40,539 bases of DNA from JACVRW01 sp035705985 (GCA_035705985.1 DASSVP010000089.1:1-40539); one strand, 5' to 3'. Positions 31,663 through 39,710 are shown, counted from the first letter of the stretch. Notes: a model not told the origin generated them from the sequence alone. Made by a program: numbers and translations.

Positions 31663-32660
31663 CGCTGGGCGACGCTAGCAGCGGTTGCGGACCGCAAGGC
31701 ACCGGCCGCCTCGAGGGCCGTTGTGGTGCGCCCGACCATGTCCTCGTCCACGGCCCGCCGAGCGAGTTTCACGGCGTGCTCGATGCCCGTGGGGCCGAAG
31801 CTGCCGTGGGCCACGACGACCGGCTTCCGCAGGCCGAGCAGGATCGCGCCGCCCACCTTCTCGGGGTCCAGCTCCTCGCGCAGCCTTCCGAGCTTGCCGC
31901 GGACCAGAAGGCCGCCGAGGGTCGAGACGGCGCCCGAGCGCACGCGCGAGCGGATCTCGCCGAAGGCCACCTTGAGAGTGCCCTCGAGCACCTTCAGCGC
32001 CACGTTGCCCGTGAAGCCGTCCGCGACGACCACCTGAGCGGCGGCGTTCGGGATGTCGAAACCCTCGACGTTCCCCACGAAGTTCAGCCCACCGGCCTCG
32101 GCGATGCGCTCGTGCGCGGCGAGCACGTCCGGGGTGCCCTTGCCCGACTCCTCGCCCACGGAGAGCAGGCCGACCGACGGCCGCTCGATCCCCACCACCG
32201 CCTCCATGAAGCCCGCGCCCATGTAGGCGAACTGCACGAGGTGCTCGGGCCGCACCTCCACGCTCGCGCCCGCGTCGAGCAGGAGCACGGGGCCGCCGGG
32301 GATCGGCATGAGCACCGCGAGCGCGGGCCTGTATACGCCCTTGATGCGCTTCACGGACAGCGTGGCGGCCGCGAGCGTCGGGCCTGTGCTGCCGGCGGAG
32401 ACGAGGGCGTCGGCGCGGCCCTCGCCCACCGCCGCGGCGGCCTGGACGATCGAGGCGTCCCGCTTCGAGCGCACCGCGGCGACCGAGTCCTCCCCCGCCT
32501 TGACGGTCTCAGGGGCGTCGACGATCTCGGCGTGCGGACCCGCGGGCGCGGCGATCTCGCCGGCGGGGCCGAACAGGAGCACCGGCAGCCCCGAGCGCGC
32601 TACTCCTTCGGCGACTGCGGCCGGCCCCTGATCGGCGCCGTTCGCGTCGACCGCGATCAC
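31659..32660 (-). CDS. plsX: Phosphate acyltransferase PlsX
   Basis: 333 residues. Makes acyl-phosphate from acyl-ACP for phospholipid synthesis. Seen: IAVDANGADQGPAAVAEGV at the start (family MxGxDxxP pattern modified to DANGAD), VSAGSTGPTLAAATL, VLLLDAGASVEVRPEHLVQFA, GLLSVGEESGKGT, FVGNVEGFDI and VADGFTGNVALKVLEG. The GTG at 32660 overlaps the rpmF stop (GTGA). The chain rpmF-plsX-acpP-rnc-smc is the classical order. Confidence 0.95.
   Translation of the reverse strand: MIAVDANGADQGPAAVAEGVARSGLPVLLFGPAGEIAAPAGPHAEIVDAPETVKAGEDSVAAVRSKRDASIVQAAAAVGEGRADALVSAGSTGPTLAAATLSVKRIKGVYRPALAVLMPIPGGPVLLLDAGASVEVRPEHLVQFAYMGAGFMEAVVGIERPSVGLLSVGEESGKGTPDVLAAHERIAEAGGLNFVGNVEGFDIPNAAAQVVVADGFTGNVALKVLEGTLKVAFGEIRSRVRSGAVSTLGGLLVRGKLGRLREELDPEKVGGAILLGLRKPVVVAHGSFGPTGIEHAVKLARRAVDEDMVGRTTTALEAAGALRSATAASVAQR
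31672..31677 (-). promoter_or_regulatory. -10 box TAGCGT of acpP inside plsX
   Basis: Minus strand, preceded by GC, within the last plsX codons, 9 nt before ATG 31662. Confidence 0.45.
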
Positions 32661-32857
32661 TCGTCGTCTGAGTCGACTCCGGGCTGCTGTACGACAACCT
32701 CACGGCCGGCGTACGTACCGCAGTTCGGGCACACGCGGTGCGGCCGGCGCGGCGCGTGGCAGCGCGGGCAGTGCCTGAGCCCCGGCGCCTCGACCTTGTG
32801 CTGCGAGCGGCGCTTGTTCGTGCGCGCGTGGGACTGTCTCTGCTTGGGGACGGCCAT
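32657..32857 (-). CDS. rpmF: Ribosomal protein L32
   Basis: 66 residues. L32 core MAVPKQRQSHARTNKRRSQH followed by a zinc ribbon CPRC ... CPNC (Cys30, Cys33, Cys43, Cys46) and the usual YAGREV. The C-terminal acidic tail VDSDDE is short. All four Cys are present, so this is the zinc-binding C+ form. yceD normally sits directly upstream; here it is 4.5 kb away. TATCCT lies 10 nt before the ATG. Confidence 0.97.
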   Translation of the reverse strand: MAVPKQRQSHARTNKRRSQHKVEAPGLRHCPRCHAPRRPHRVCPNCGTYAGREVVVQQPGVDSDDE

Positions 32858-32867
32858 GAGGGCGGGA

Positions 32868-32873
32868 AGGATA
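32868..32873 (-). promoter_or_regulatory. -10 box TATCCT of the rpmF-plsX operon
   Basis: Minus strand, 10 nt before ATG 32857. No ribosome binding site in the spacer (TCCCGCCCTC). Confidence 0.5.
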
Positions 32874-32898
32874 GCTTGCGGCAGCGGTCCCGCCCGGC

Positions 32899-32904
32899 TA
32901 GCGT
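32899..32904 (+). promoter_or_regulatory. -10 box TAGCGT of the GMC oxidoreductase gene
   Basis: Preceded by GC; the spacer to ATG 32911 is 6 nt (CGCCCC). Predicts a leaderless transcript. Confidence 0.55.
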
Positions 32905-32910
32905 CGCCCC

Positions 32911-34503
32911 ATGTACGACTACGTGATCGTCGGGGCCGGCTCGGCCGGCTGCGTGCTGGCCAACCGCCTGACGGAGGACCCGGACGTCTCGGTCCTGCTG
33001 CTCGAGGCGGGCGGACCCGACACGAACGAGCTCGTCCACCTGCCCGCGGCGTTCTCGGCGCTCTACCGGACCGCCCAGGACTGGGACCACTCGACGATCT
33101 ACGAACCCTTCGCGAACGACCGCCGCATCTACCTCCCGCGCGGGAAGGTGCTCGGCGGGTCGTCCTCGATCAACGCGATGGTCTACATGCGCGGCAATCC
33201 GCTCGACTACGACGAGTGGGGCCCGGGCTGGACCTGGGACGAGATGCTGCCCTACTTCAAGCGCTCCGAGGACAACGAGCGCGGCGAGAGCGAGTTCCAC
33301 GGGGCCGGCGGGCCGCTGCCGGTGTCAGAGGGGCGCTCGCGCAACCCGCTCGGTCAGATGTTCCTCGAGTCCGCGACCGCGCACGGGCTTCCCCTGAACG
33401 AGGACTTCAACGGCGCCGAGCAGGACGGCGTCGGCTGGTACCAGGTCACGCACCGGAACGGCGCCCGTGCCAGCGCGGCCGTGGCGTACCTGCACCCGGC
33501 CATGACGCGGCCGAACCTGACGGTCGAGACGCACGTGCACGCGCTCTCGATCCTGTTCGAGGGCGAGCGCGCGGTCGGCGTGGTCGGGGCGCGGCTGTCC
33601 GAGATGATCGTGCACCGCGCTGAGCGCGAGGTGATCGTGTGCGGCGGCTCGTACAACTCGCCTCAGCTGCTGATGCTCTCCGGACTCGGGCGCCCCGCCG
33701 AGCTGGCCGACCTCCAGATCGAGGTCGTGGCCGAGCTGCCGGAGGTCGGGCTGAACCTGCACGACCACCCGAACGCCGGCGCGGTCTACTCGATCGACGA
33801 GGAGATCTCGCTGTTCGGCGCGCTGAACGAGGAGAACCTGGCGCTGTTCGAGGGCGAGGGCCGCGGGCCGCTCACCTCGAACGTGGCCGAGGCGGGCGGC
33901 TTCATGCGCACACGCGAGGACCTCGACGCACCCGACGTCCAGTTCCACTTCGCGCCGGCGCGCTTCCAGTCGGAGGGGCTCGTGCCGGGCGACGGCCATG
34001 GCTTCGCGCTCGGCGCGTGCGTGCTGAAGCCGAAGAGCCGCGGGTTCGTGGCGCTCGGATCCCCTGACCCGACGGCGAAGCCGCTGATCGTCCACAACTA
34101 CCTCGAGCACCCGGACGACGTGGCGTCGATGGTCGCCGGCGTCCGGACCTCGATGGAGATCTGCGAGAGCGGCCCGCTCGGCGACGTCTCGACCGGCATG
34201 CTGATCGGCCCGCCGTCGAGGTCCGACGAGGACATCGAGGCGCACGTGCGCGCGCGGCTCCAGACGCTCTACCACCCCGTGGGCACGTGCCGCATGGGCG
34301 ACGACCCGGGTGCGGTGGTGGACCGCGAGCTGCGCGTGCGTGGGGTGAGCGGCCTGCGGGTCGTGGACGCGTCCGTGATGCCCTCCGTCCCGCGCGGCAA
34401 CACCAACGCCCCGGTGATCGCGCTGGCCGAGCGAGCGGCCGACCTGATCAGGGGCGAGGTGCCGGTGGGCGCGCAGACGGAGCTGTCACAGACCCAGGCG
34501 TAG
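32911..34503 (+). CDS. GMC-family FAD oxidoreductase (choline/alcohol dehydrogenase-like)
   Basis: 530 residues, standard for the family. The FAD-binding N-terminus YDYVIVGAGSAGCVLANRL, the GMC signature LPRGKVLGGSSSINAMVYMRG (approximate), signature 2 GSYNSPQLLMLSGLG, and the C-terminal active-site His in LYHPVGTCRMG with RGNTNAPVIALAERAADLI are all visible. It oxidises an alcohol group; the substrate is unknown and cannot be read from the family. It is the first gene of the plus-strand block between rpmF and yceD. Its last codons carry the -35 element of the following ECF41-type promoter. Confidence 0.92.
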   Translation: MYDYVIVGAGSAGCVLANRLTEDPDVSVLLLEAGGPDTNELVHLPAAFSALYRTAQDWDHSTIYEPFANDRRIYLPRGKVLGGSSSINAMVYMRGNPLDYDEWGPGWTWDEMLPYFKRSEDNERGESEFHGAGGPLPVSEGRSRNPLGQMFLESATAHGLPLNEDFNGAEQDGVGWYQVTHRNGARASAAVAYLHPAMTRPNLTVETHVHALSILFEGERAVGVVGARLSEMIVHRAEREVIVCGGSYNSPQLLMLSGLGRPAELADLQIEVVAELPEVGLNLHDHPNAGAVYSIDEEISLFGALNEENLALFEGEGRGPLTSNVAEAGGFMRTREDLDAPDVQFHFAPARFQSEGLVPGDGHGFALGACVLKPKSRGFVALGSPDPTAKPLIVHNYLEHPDDVASMVAGVRTSMEICESGPLGDVSTGMLIGPPSRSDEDIEAHVRARLQTLYHPVGTCRMGDDPGAVVDRELRVRGVSGLRVVDASVMPSVPRGNTNAPVIALAERAADLIRGEVPVGAQTELSQTQA

Positions 34504-34510
34504 CCTCGTC
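34484..34510 (+). promoter_or_regulatory. ECF41-type promoter TGTCACA-N16-CGTC
   Basis: TGTCACA (34484-34490), 16-nt spacer, CGTC (34507-34510). This matches the bipartite consensus described for ECF41 sigma factors. It straddles the stop codon of the GMC gene and precedes the epimerase-sigJ operon, so the operon is probably autoregulated. No other TGTCACA was noticed in the window. Confidence 0.75.
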
Positions 34511-34513
34511 AAA

Positions 34514-34527
34514 GGGGTGACGACCCC
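34514..34527 (+). other. Small leader hairpin before the epimerase gene
   Basis: GGGGT-GACG-ACCCC forms a perfect 5-bp stem with a 4-nt loop at the predicted 5' end of the ECF41-driven transcript. It may stabilise the mRNA; no T-tract follows. Confidence 0.4.
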
Positions 34528-34533
34528 GAATCG

Positions 34534-34539
34534 AGGAGA
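34534..34539 (+). promoter_or_regulatory. Strong ribosome binding site of the epimerase gene
   Basis: AGGAGA, 5 nt before ATG 34545, in contrast to most independently transcribed genes of this window, which have none. Confidence 0.7.
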
Positions 34540-34544
34540 TCAAG

Positions 34545-35489
34545 ATGAAGATCCTGCTGGCCGGCGCGACAGGAGCGCTCGGGAAGCAGCTGGTCCCCCG
34601 CCTGGTGGCCGCCGGGCATGACGTGACGGGAACGACGCGCAGCGAGTCGAAGCGGGCGGCGATCGAGGCCATGGGCGCCCGGGCCGCCGCGATGCAGCCG
34701 CTCGACGCGGACGACGTGGCGCGGGTCGTGGCGGAGACCGAGCCCGAGGTGATCATCCACCAGCTCACCGCCCTCGACCGCGAGTTCGACGTCCGCCGCT
34801 TCGACCGGACCTTCGCCGACACGAACCGGCTGCGCACCGAGGGCACCGACCACCTGCTCGCCGCTGGGCGCGCCGTCGGCGTGAAGCGCTTCATCGCCCA
34901 GAGCTACGCGGGGTGGCCGTACGCCCGGGACGGCGGCTCGGTCAAGACGGAGGAGGACCCGCTCGACCCGGCCGTGCCGGACGCGATGCGCGAGTCGTTC
35001 GACGCGATCCGCCATGTCGAGGAGAGCGTGACGGGCGCGGATTGGACCGAGGGCATCGTGCTCCGCTACGGCGGCTTCTACGGCCCCGGCACCTCGCTGA
35101 GCCGCGAGGGAGGCGCGCAGATCGAGTCGATCCGCAAGCGCAAGTTCCCGCTGGTCGGGGACGGAGGCGGCGTGTGGTCGTTCGTCCACATCGAGGACGC
35201 CGCGGAGGCGACCGCAGCCGCGGTCACGCGCGGCCGCCGCGGCGTCTACAACATCGTCGACGACGATCCCGCGCCGGTGGCCGAGTGGCTGCCGGCCGCG
35301 GCAGAGGCCATCGGCGCGCGCCCGCCCCGCCACGTGCCGCGCTGGCTCGGCCGCATCTTTGCCGGCGAGGCCGGGACGGTCATGATGACCGAGGTGCGCG
35401 GCGCGTCGAACGAGAAGGCGAAGCGCGAGCTCGGCTGGCGGCCGCGCCACCCCAGCTGGCGCCAGGGCTTTGCCGAGGTGGCAGCGTGA
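34545..35489 (+). CDS. NAD(P)-dependent epimerase/reductase (ECF41-linked COE protein)
   Basis: 314 residues, atypical/extended SDR. The nucleotide-binding loop MKILLAGATGALGKQLVPRL is clear; then IHQLTALDREFD, FIAQSYAGWPYA, VLRYGGFYGPGTS, FVHIEDAAEAT and YNIVDDDPAPVAEWLP, which place it among NAD-dependent epimerase/dehydratases. It has no signal peptide. Genes for a carboxymuconolactone decarboxylase, oxidoreductase or epimerase (COE) are the known neighbours of ECF41 sigma factors, and this gene is followed by such a sigma with a GTGA overlap. The substrate is unknown. Confidence 0.9.
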   Translation: MKILLAGATGALGKQLVPRLVAAGHDVTGTTRSESKRAAIEAMGARAAAMQPLDADDVARVVAETEPEVIIHQLTALDREFDVRRFDRTFADTNRLRTEGTDHLLAAGRAVGVKRFIAQSYAGWPYARDGGSVKTEEDPLDPAVPDAMRESFDAIRHVEESVTGADWTEGIVLRYGGFYGPGTSLSREGGAQIESIRKRKFPLVGDGGGVWSFVHIEDAAEATAAAVTRGRRGVYNIVDDDPAPVAEWLPAAAEAIGARPPRHVPRWLGRIFAGEAGTVMMTEVRGASNEKAKRELGWRPRHPSWRQGFAEVAA

Positions 35490-36406
35490 GCGAGCCGCCC
35501 CCGGCGCTGCTCGAGGAAGTGCGTCCCGCCGCCTTCGCGATCGCCTACCGGATGCTCGGCAGCGTCGCGGAGGCGGAGGACGTCGTGCAGGAGGCGCTCC
35601 TGCGGCTCCACTCTGCGCTCGAGCGAGGCGAGCGCATCGAGTCCCCGCGCGCGTACGTCTCGACCGTGACCACGCGGCTGTCGATCGACGTGCTGCGTTC
35701 CGCCCGCGTGCGGCGCGAGCAGTACGTCGGCGAGTGGCTGCCCGAGCCGCTCGTGAGCGACCCCGCGGAGGACCCGGCGCGCCAGGCGGAGATGGCCGAC
35801 TCGCTTTCGCTCGCCTTCCTCGTGCTGCTGGAGTCGCTGTCGCCGGAGCAGCGTGCGGTCTTCCTGCTGCATGACGTATTCGACTACGGCTATGGCGAGG
35901 TCGCCGAGATCGTCGGGAAGACCGAGGCCAACGCGCGCCAGCTGGCGACGCGGGCGCGCCGGCACGTGGACGAGCAGCGGCCGCGCTTCGAGGCGTCGCG
36001 CGAGGAGCGCGCCGAGCTGGCGCGGCGCTTCTTCGCGGCGGCGCAGGAGGGCGACGTCGCGTCCCTGGAGGCGCTGCTCGCCGACGACGTCGTGCTCCAC
36101 GGCGACGGCGGCGGCAGGGTCCCCGCGCTCGCGCGCGCCGTCTTCGGCCGCTCGCGCGTGGCGCGGACGCTCGGCGCGTGGTTCAGGCAGGGAGCGAAGG
36201 TCCCCGAGTTCGAGGTGCGCGAGGTGGAGGTGAACGGCCAGCCCGGCGCCCTCCTGATGACCGCCGGCCGCGTGGTCTCGGTGATGGCGCTGGAGATCGC
36301 GGACGGCCGGGTGCAGGGCGTCCGCTCGATCGTCAACCCGGACAAGCTCGGGCACGTCGGCGAGGTGGCCGACTGGGACTTACTGCTGAAGGGCCGGCTC
36401 GGCTAG
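35486..36406 (+). CDS. sigJ: ECF41-type sigma factor (SigJ family) with SnoaL-like C-terminus
   Basis: 306 residues. Sigma region 2 at about 10-75 (AFAIAYRMLGSVAEAEDVVQEALLR), region 4 at about 115-170 (LSPEQRAVFLLHDVFDYGYGEVAEIVGKTEANARQLATRARRHV), then a SnoaL-like domain (185-300: RRFFAAAQEGDVASLEALLADDVVLHGDGGG, GALLMTAGRVVSVMALEIADGRV, IRSIVNPDKL-like end). ECF41 proteins have no separate anti-sigma factor; the C-terminal domain controls activity. GTG 35486 overlaps the epimerase stop. Its 3' end overlaps the convergent transporter gene by 27 nt. Confidence 0.93.
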   Translation: MSEPPPALLEEVRPAAFAIAYRMLGSVAEAEDVVQEALLRLHSALERGERIESPRAYVSTVTTRLSIDVLRSARVRREQYVGEWLPEPLVSDPAEDPARQAEMADSLSLAFLVLLESLSPEQRAVFLLHDVFDYGYGEVAEIVGKTEANARQLATRARRHVDEQRPRFEASREERAELARRFFAAAQEGDVASLEALLADDVVLHGDGGGRVPALARAVFGRSRVARTLGAWFRQGAKVPEFEVREVEVNGQPGALLMTAGRVVSVMALEIADGRVQGVRSIVNPDKLGHVGEVADWDLLLKGRLG

Positions 36407-36847
36407 CGGCGCCACGCACTCGGAGGGCGGCTCGGTCTCGCCGATCTCGTTGCGGCGCAGGAACAGCCGCACGCCGATGATCACGCCGGCGAGCGTGAAC
36501 ACCGCCCACCAGATGCCCTGTCCCACCTGCGTCGCGATCGGCCCCGGGCAGGCGTCGGCCACGCCCCAACCCAGGCCGAAGATCGCGCTGCCCACGACGT
36601 GGCGGCGCTGCGGGCGCTCGAAGCTCCACCCCACCGGCTGGTCCGTCAGCACGGCCGTGCGCATCGCTCGCCTCAGCACGAGCTGACCGACGGCCGCGGT
36701 CGCCACCGCGGCGGCGAAGAAGAGGAACAGGTAGCTGTCCTCGAACAGCAGCGCCTCGCGGATGACGACCGGGCTGATCATGCCGCTCCAGCACAGGACG
36801 ATGCCGAAGACGAGCCCGATCAGGAGGCCGAGGAAACGTGCGCGCAT
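36380..36847 (-). CDS. YeeE/YedE-family sulfur transporter, second half-subunit
   Basis: 155 residues with four membrane helices (about 4-22, 38-58, 82-100, 108-128). Conserved LCWSGMISP and VADACPGPIATQVGQG hold the cysteines typical of YeeE/YedE proteins, which take up thiosulfate or related sulfur compounds (TsuA is the characterised example). This is the half-size form; the other half is encoded 4 nt upstream. The hydrophilic tail ends with another Cys (PPSECVAPL). Convergent overlap of 27 nt with sigJ. Confidence 0.85.
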   Translation of the reverse strand: MRARFLGLLIGLVFGIVLCWSGMISPVVIREALLFEDSYLFLFFAAAVATAAVGQLVLRRAMRTAVLTDQPVGWSFERPQRRHVVGSAIFGLGWGVADACPGPIATQVGQGIWWAVFTLAGVIIGVRLFLRRNEIGETEPPSECVAPLAEPALQQ

Positions 36848-36851
36848 CGCC

Positions 36852-37313
36852 TCAGATCACCGCCTCGATCGCGAAGCTCACGACGATCGCGACGGCGAAG
36901 AAGGTCCCCGTCGCCGCCAGCGCGGCGGGTGAGAGCACCGACACCCCGCTCAGGCCGTTGCCCGACGTGCAGCCGCCCGCGAGCTTGGCGCCATAGCCGA
37001 TCGCGACGCCCGCGGCGAGCAGGATCGGCGCGATCAGGACGCGCTCGGAGCCCGTGAAGGTCTCGGTGAGCCAGCCGTAGCCGTCGAAGGTCTGGGTGCC
37101 GGCGATCAGCGCGAAGATGGTGCCGGCGAGGAACAGCCCGATGGCGAACCAGCCGCGCCAGTCGAAGCTGAAGCTGCCGCGGCCCAGCTTTTCGATGAGC
37201 TCCGAGAAGCCTCCGGTCACGGCGAGGCGCGCGTTGAAGAGCGCGCGGACCGCGACCACGCACAGGCCGAGGGCGGGGCCCGCGATGTACCAGGCGAGCT
37301 GGGGGTGGCGCAT
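36852..37313 (-). CDS. YeeE/YedE-family sulfur transporter, first half-subunit
   Basis: 153 residues from ATG 37313. Four membrane helices (about 8-28, 55-75, 90-112, 130-150), with the key motif AKLAGGCTSGNGLSG. It pairs with the next gene to make a complete YeeE/YedE unit. Starts 2 nt after the yceD stop, so it has been joined to the yceD transcript where rpmF would normally be. A role in supplying sulfur is inference from the family. Confidence 0.85.
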   Translation of the reverse strand: MRHPQLAWYIAGPALGLCVVAVRALFNARLAVTGGFSELIEKLGRGSFSFDWRGWFAIGLFLAGTIFALIAGTQTFDGYGWLTETFTGSERVLIAPILLAAGVAIGYGAKLAGGCTSGNGLSGVSVLSPAALAATGTFFAVAIVVSFAIEAVI

Positions 37314-37315
37314 GC

Positions 37316-37828
37316 CTACTCCAGCTTGAGCTCGCGGAGCGCCGCCCAGCGCGGGTCGGGCTCGCGCTCGTGCGCGTGGTCGGGCGCGCGGTTCAGGTTC
37401 TCGCCGCACACAGCGCAGAGCCCGGCGCAGTCGTCGCTGCACACGATCTGGGTCGGAAGCGCCAGCGCCAGCGCGTCGCGGGCCCACGCTCGCATGTCGA
37501 GGTGCCCCTCGTCGAAGTAGGGCGAGCTGAGCTCGTCGCCTCCGCCGGGCTGGTCGATCTCGCGGGCGTCGACCTCCACGGTCTGATCGGCCGTCTCCAG
37601 GCACCGCACGCACGGTCCCTCGAGCTCGGCACCGAAGCGAAGCCGGAACGCGTAGCCGCTGACCGTGTGCGAGACGTCGAGCCGCGCCTCCATCTCACCC
37701 CCGCGAAGCTCGTACCGCTGCCCGCCGAACTGGAACGCGTCGACCGGCACGACCAGATCGAGGCTCCGTCCCTCACCGGACGAAAGCCCGAGCTTTCCAA
37801 CGTCGAAGCTGTCCGTGCGCTGCGCCAT
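37316..37828 (-). CDS. yceD: YceD/DUF177 family protein
   Basis: 170 residues. Family features: an N-terminal all-beta part (DLVVPVDAFQFGGQRYELRGGEMEARLDVSHTVSG in pieces), GPCVRCLETADQTVEVDAREI with a Cys pair, the acidic middle, and the C-terminal CSDDCAGLCAVCGENLN zinc-like cluster ending in DPRWAALRELKLE. YceD is linked to ribosomal RNA processing and large-subunit assembly and is nearly always directly upstream of rpmF. Here two transporter genes follow instead. GC-TAGCCT lies exactly 7 nt before the ATG. Confidence 0.92.
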   Translation of the reverse strand: MAQRTDSFDVGKLGLSSGEGRSLDLVVPVDAFQFGGQRYELRGGEMEARLDVSHTVSGYAFRLRFGAELEGPCVRCLETADQTVEVDAREIDQPGGGDELSSPYFDEGHLDMRAWARDALALALPTQIVCSDDCAGLCAVCGENLNRAPDHAHEREPDPRWAALRELKLE

Positions 37829-37835
37829 GACATCG

Positions 37836-37841
37836 AGGCTA
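37836..37841 (-). promoter_or_regulatory. -10 box TAGCCT of yceD
   Basis: Minus strand, preceded by GC; the spacer to ATG 37828 is 7 nt (CGATGTC). Predicts a leaderless mRNA. Confidence 0.6.
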
Positions 37842-37858
37842 GCGCGCCGAAGCCGGCG

Positions 37859-39304
37859 TCAGCGGCGCACGCGGATCCGCTTGGACGCAGGCGTGTACTC
37901 GGGGTGAGTCACTCGGGCCGTCAGCGCACTGCGCGTGCTGAGCGACAGCGTCACGCGACCCTGCGAGTTGGTCCTCGCGGACCTGCCATCAGCCCTGACC
38001 CGCGCGCCCTGCACGGGGTCGCCCGCGTCCAGGACGGTGAACTGCACGTCGGTCGGGTCGCCGCTGGGCACGGCCCCGGGACGCGCCTTCACCGTCAGGC
38101 CCGGGAGGATCCTCCGGTGCGAGGTCACCGCCGTACTGGTGGTCCCGACGTTGAAGTGGCCCAGGACGTCCAGGGCCCCGCCGACCGCGCTCGCGTCCAC
38201 CTTGTACGCCTGCACGGCGTCGCGCGGATGACCGGCGTTGACCACGGCGCCGGGCTTCCTCGCGCCCACGTTCGTCCGGCGCGCGAACACGTCCGGGTCC
38301 CCGAAGCCCTTCGTCCACAGGATCCAGAGGCGGCCGTCCGACGTCGGGGCGATCGTCACCGCCGGGCTGCCGGATCCCCGGATGCGTCCGACGACCGGCG
38401 CGTTGTCCGTGCCGATCCGCCAGACGCGGATGCGGTTCGGGGTCGGGTACGCCGTGTAGAGGCTCGGTCCGAGAGCAGCGAGCGGCGTGCGGCCGAGCAT
38501 GCCGATCCGCATGGTGCCCGTGCCGGGCATCGTGAGTGCGTCGTTGGAGGGGTCGCTGTCGCCGTTCGTGACCGGGCTTCCGTCGACGTTCACGAACTGC
38601 GCGAGCACGCCGGAACGGCCGGCCCCGCTCGAGAACCACGCCAGTACGGTGCGGCCGCGCCTGTCCGTCGCGATGTTCGGCTCGTAGCCGTACGGCCCGA
38701 AGGGAGCCTGATAGTCGTGGTTCGAGTTGGCGGTCGTGAGGCCGGCGTGCACCCACGTGCCGAGCGTCCCGGCGAACGCCTGCAGAGTCGAGCCGTCGGC
38801 GCGCACGGTCGCCGAGATATTGCTCGCGTACGACTGCATGCCTCCCGGGTTGATGGAGCCGCCTTGCTGGAGGAACCAGTTCGCGCCCCCATTCGTGGAG
38901 AGGGAGGTGCTCACCTCTCGGTAGGTATCGCTCGGATCGGTGCTGCGCAACCCACCCCAGAAGGCGCGGAGGCCCGCGGGCTCCACGACAAGTGCGGCGT
39001 TGCTGAAGCCGGTCCAGCCGCTCTCGATGACGTTGGTCGGACCGAGCCTGCCGTTGCGCGTGAGGACGGTGTGCTTCAGGTCCTCGGTGTTCGGGCTCGT
39101 CGGATGCGACCAGACGACGTGGAGCACGCCGTCAGCGGTGCGCGCGAGCGCCACCTGGTCGCTGCTCGCGAGCCCGATCTGGTCCGGGGTCGCACCGTCC
39201 GGCGTGGTCACGCGCTTCCACGGCGCGGCGCTCGCAGACGACGCGGCGAGGGCGGTTACGAGTACGGCGACGGCCAGTGCAGGGGCGAGGGCGCGAGTCG
39301 GCAT
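37859..39304 (-). CDS. Secreted beta-propeller-like protein of unknown function
   Basis: 481 residues. Sec signal peptide: basic MPTR, hydrophobic ALAPALAVAVLVTALAA and cleavage near ASSASA-APW. Residues 45-370 contain sialidase/BNR-like repeats (STNGGANWF, VVWSHPT, DRRGRTVLAWFSSG, TSDGRLWILWTKG), suggesting a six-bladed propeller. The last 85 residues (VQFTVLDAGDPVQGARVRAD ... RVTLSLSTRSALTARVTHPE) look like an Ig-like or carboxypeptidase-regulatory (CnaB-like) domain. No catalytic sialidase residues were recognised. It is last in the GFA-gloA-propeller set, 25 nt after gloA, with AGGA before the ATG. Confidence 0.75.
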   Translation of the reverse strand: MPTRALAPALAVAVLVTALAASSASAAPWKRVTTPDGATPDQIGLASSDQVALARTADGVLHVVWSHPTSPNTEDLKHTVLTRNGRLGPTNVIESGWTGFSNAALVVEPAGLRAFWGGLRSTDPSDTYREVSTSLSTNGGANWFLQQGGSINPGGMQSYASNISATVRADGSTLQAFAGTLGTWVHAGLTTANSNHDYQAPFGPYGYEPNIATDRRGRTVLAWFSSGAGRSGVLAQFVNVDGSPVTNGDSDPSNDALTMPGTGTMRIGMLGRTPLAALGPSLYTAYPTPNRIRVWRIGTDNAPVVGRIRGSGSPAVTIAPTSDGRLWILWTKGFGDPDVFARRTNVGARKPGAVVNAGHPRDAVQAYKVDASAVGGALDVLGHFNVGTTSTAVTSHRRILPGLTVKARPGAVPSGDPTDVQFTVLDAGDPVQGARVRADGRSARTNSQGRVTLSLSTRSALTARVTHPEYTPASKRIRVRR

Positions 39305-39329
39305 CGCGCGATCCTCGCACGGGTTTTCC

Positions 39330-39710
39330 TTATCCGCTACCGATCAGTTCGACCCTGTAGCCGTCCGGGTCGCGCACGAATGCGATGAAGGAACCCTCGG
39401 TGCGGCCACCGGGGCGGTAGGGCGGCTTCTCTGGCTCGATGCCGTCGCCGGCGAGCTGCTCCAGCGTGCCGTCGAGGTCGTCGACCGCGATCGCGATGTG
39501 GTTGTAGCCCGTGCCGAGGTCGTAGGAGTCGACGCCGTGGTTGTAGGTCAGCTCCAGCACCGGGTCCTCGCCCGGCAGGCCCATGAAGACGTTGATCGCC
39601 TCGTCGCCGATCGGCATCCGCCGCCGCTCCTCGAAGCCGAGCTTCTCGTAGAACGAGACCGAGCGGTCGATGTCGCCGATGCGGTAGCAGGTGTGGAGGT
39701 AGGTCGCCAT
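39330..39710 (-). CDS. gloA: Glyoxalase I-like protein (VOC superfamily)
   Basis: 126 residues. Strongly like GloA: LHTCYRIGDIDRSVSFYEKLGF, VLELTYNHGVDSYDLGTGYNH, FVRDPDGYRVELIG. All four metal ligands are present: His6, Glu53, His71 and Glu121. GloA isomerises the hemithioacetal of methylglyoxal and a thiol. Most actinobacteria use mycothiol rather than glutathione, so the thiol partner here is open. ATG 39710 is preceded at 7 nt by TAGATT, whose TAG is the stop codon of the GFA gene. Confidence 0.9.
   Translation of the reverse strand: MATYLHTCYRIGDIDRSVSFYEKLGFEERRRMPIGDEAINVFMGLPGEDPVLELTYNHGVDSYDLGTGYNHIAIAVDDLDGTLEQLAGDGIEPEKPPYRPGGRTEGSFIAFVRDPDGYRVELIGSG

Noticed and set aside
37370..39388. 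Plus-strand open frame of 672 codons opposite yceD and the propeller gene
   Set aside because: It spans two real minus-strand genes; its composition (Arg, His, Val, Leu, Gly-rich, no domains) is the usual antisense shadow of high third-position GC.
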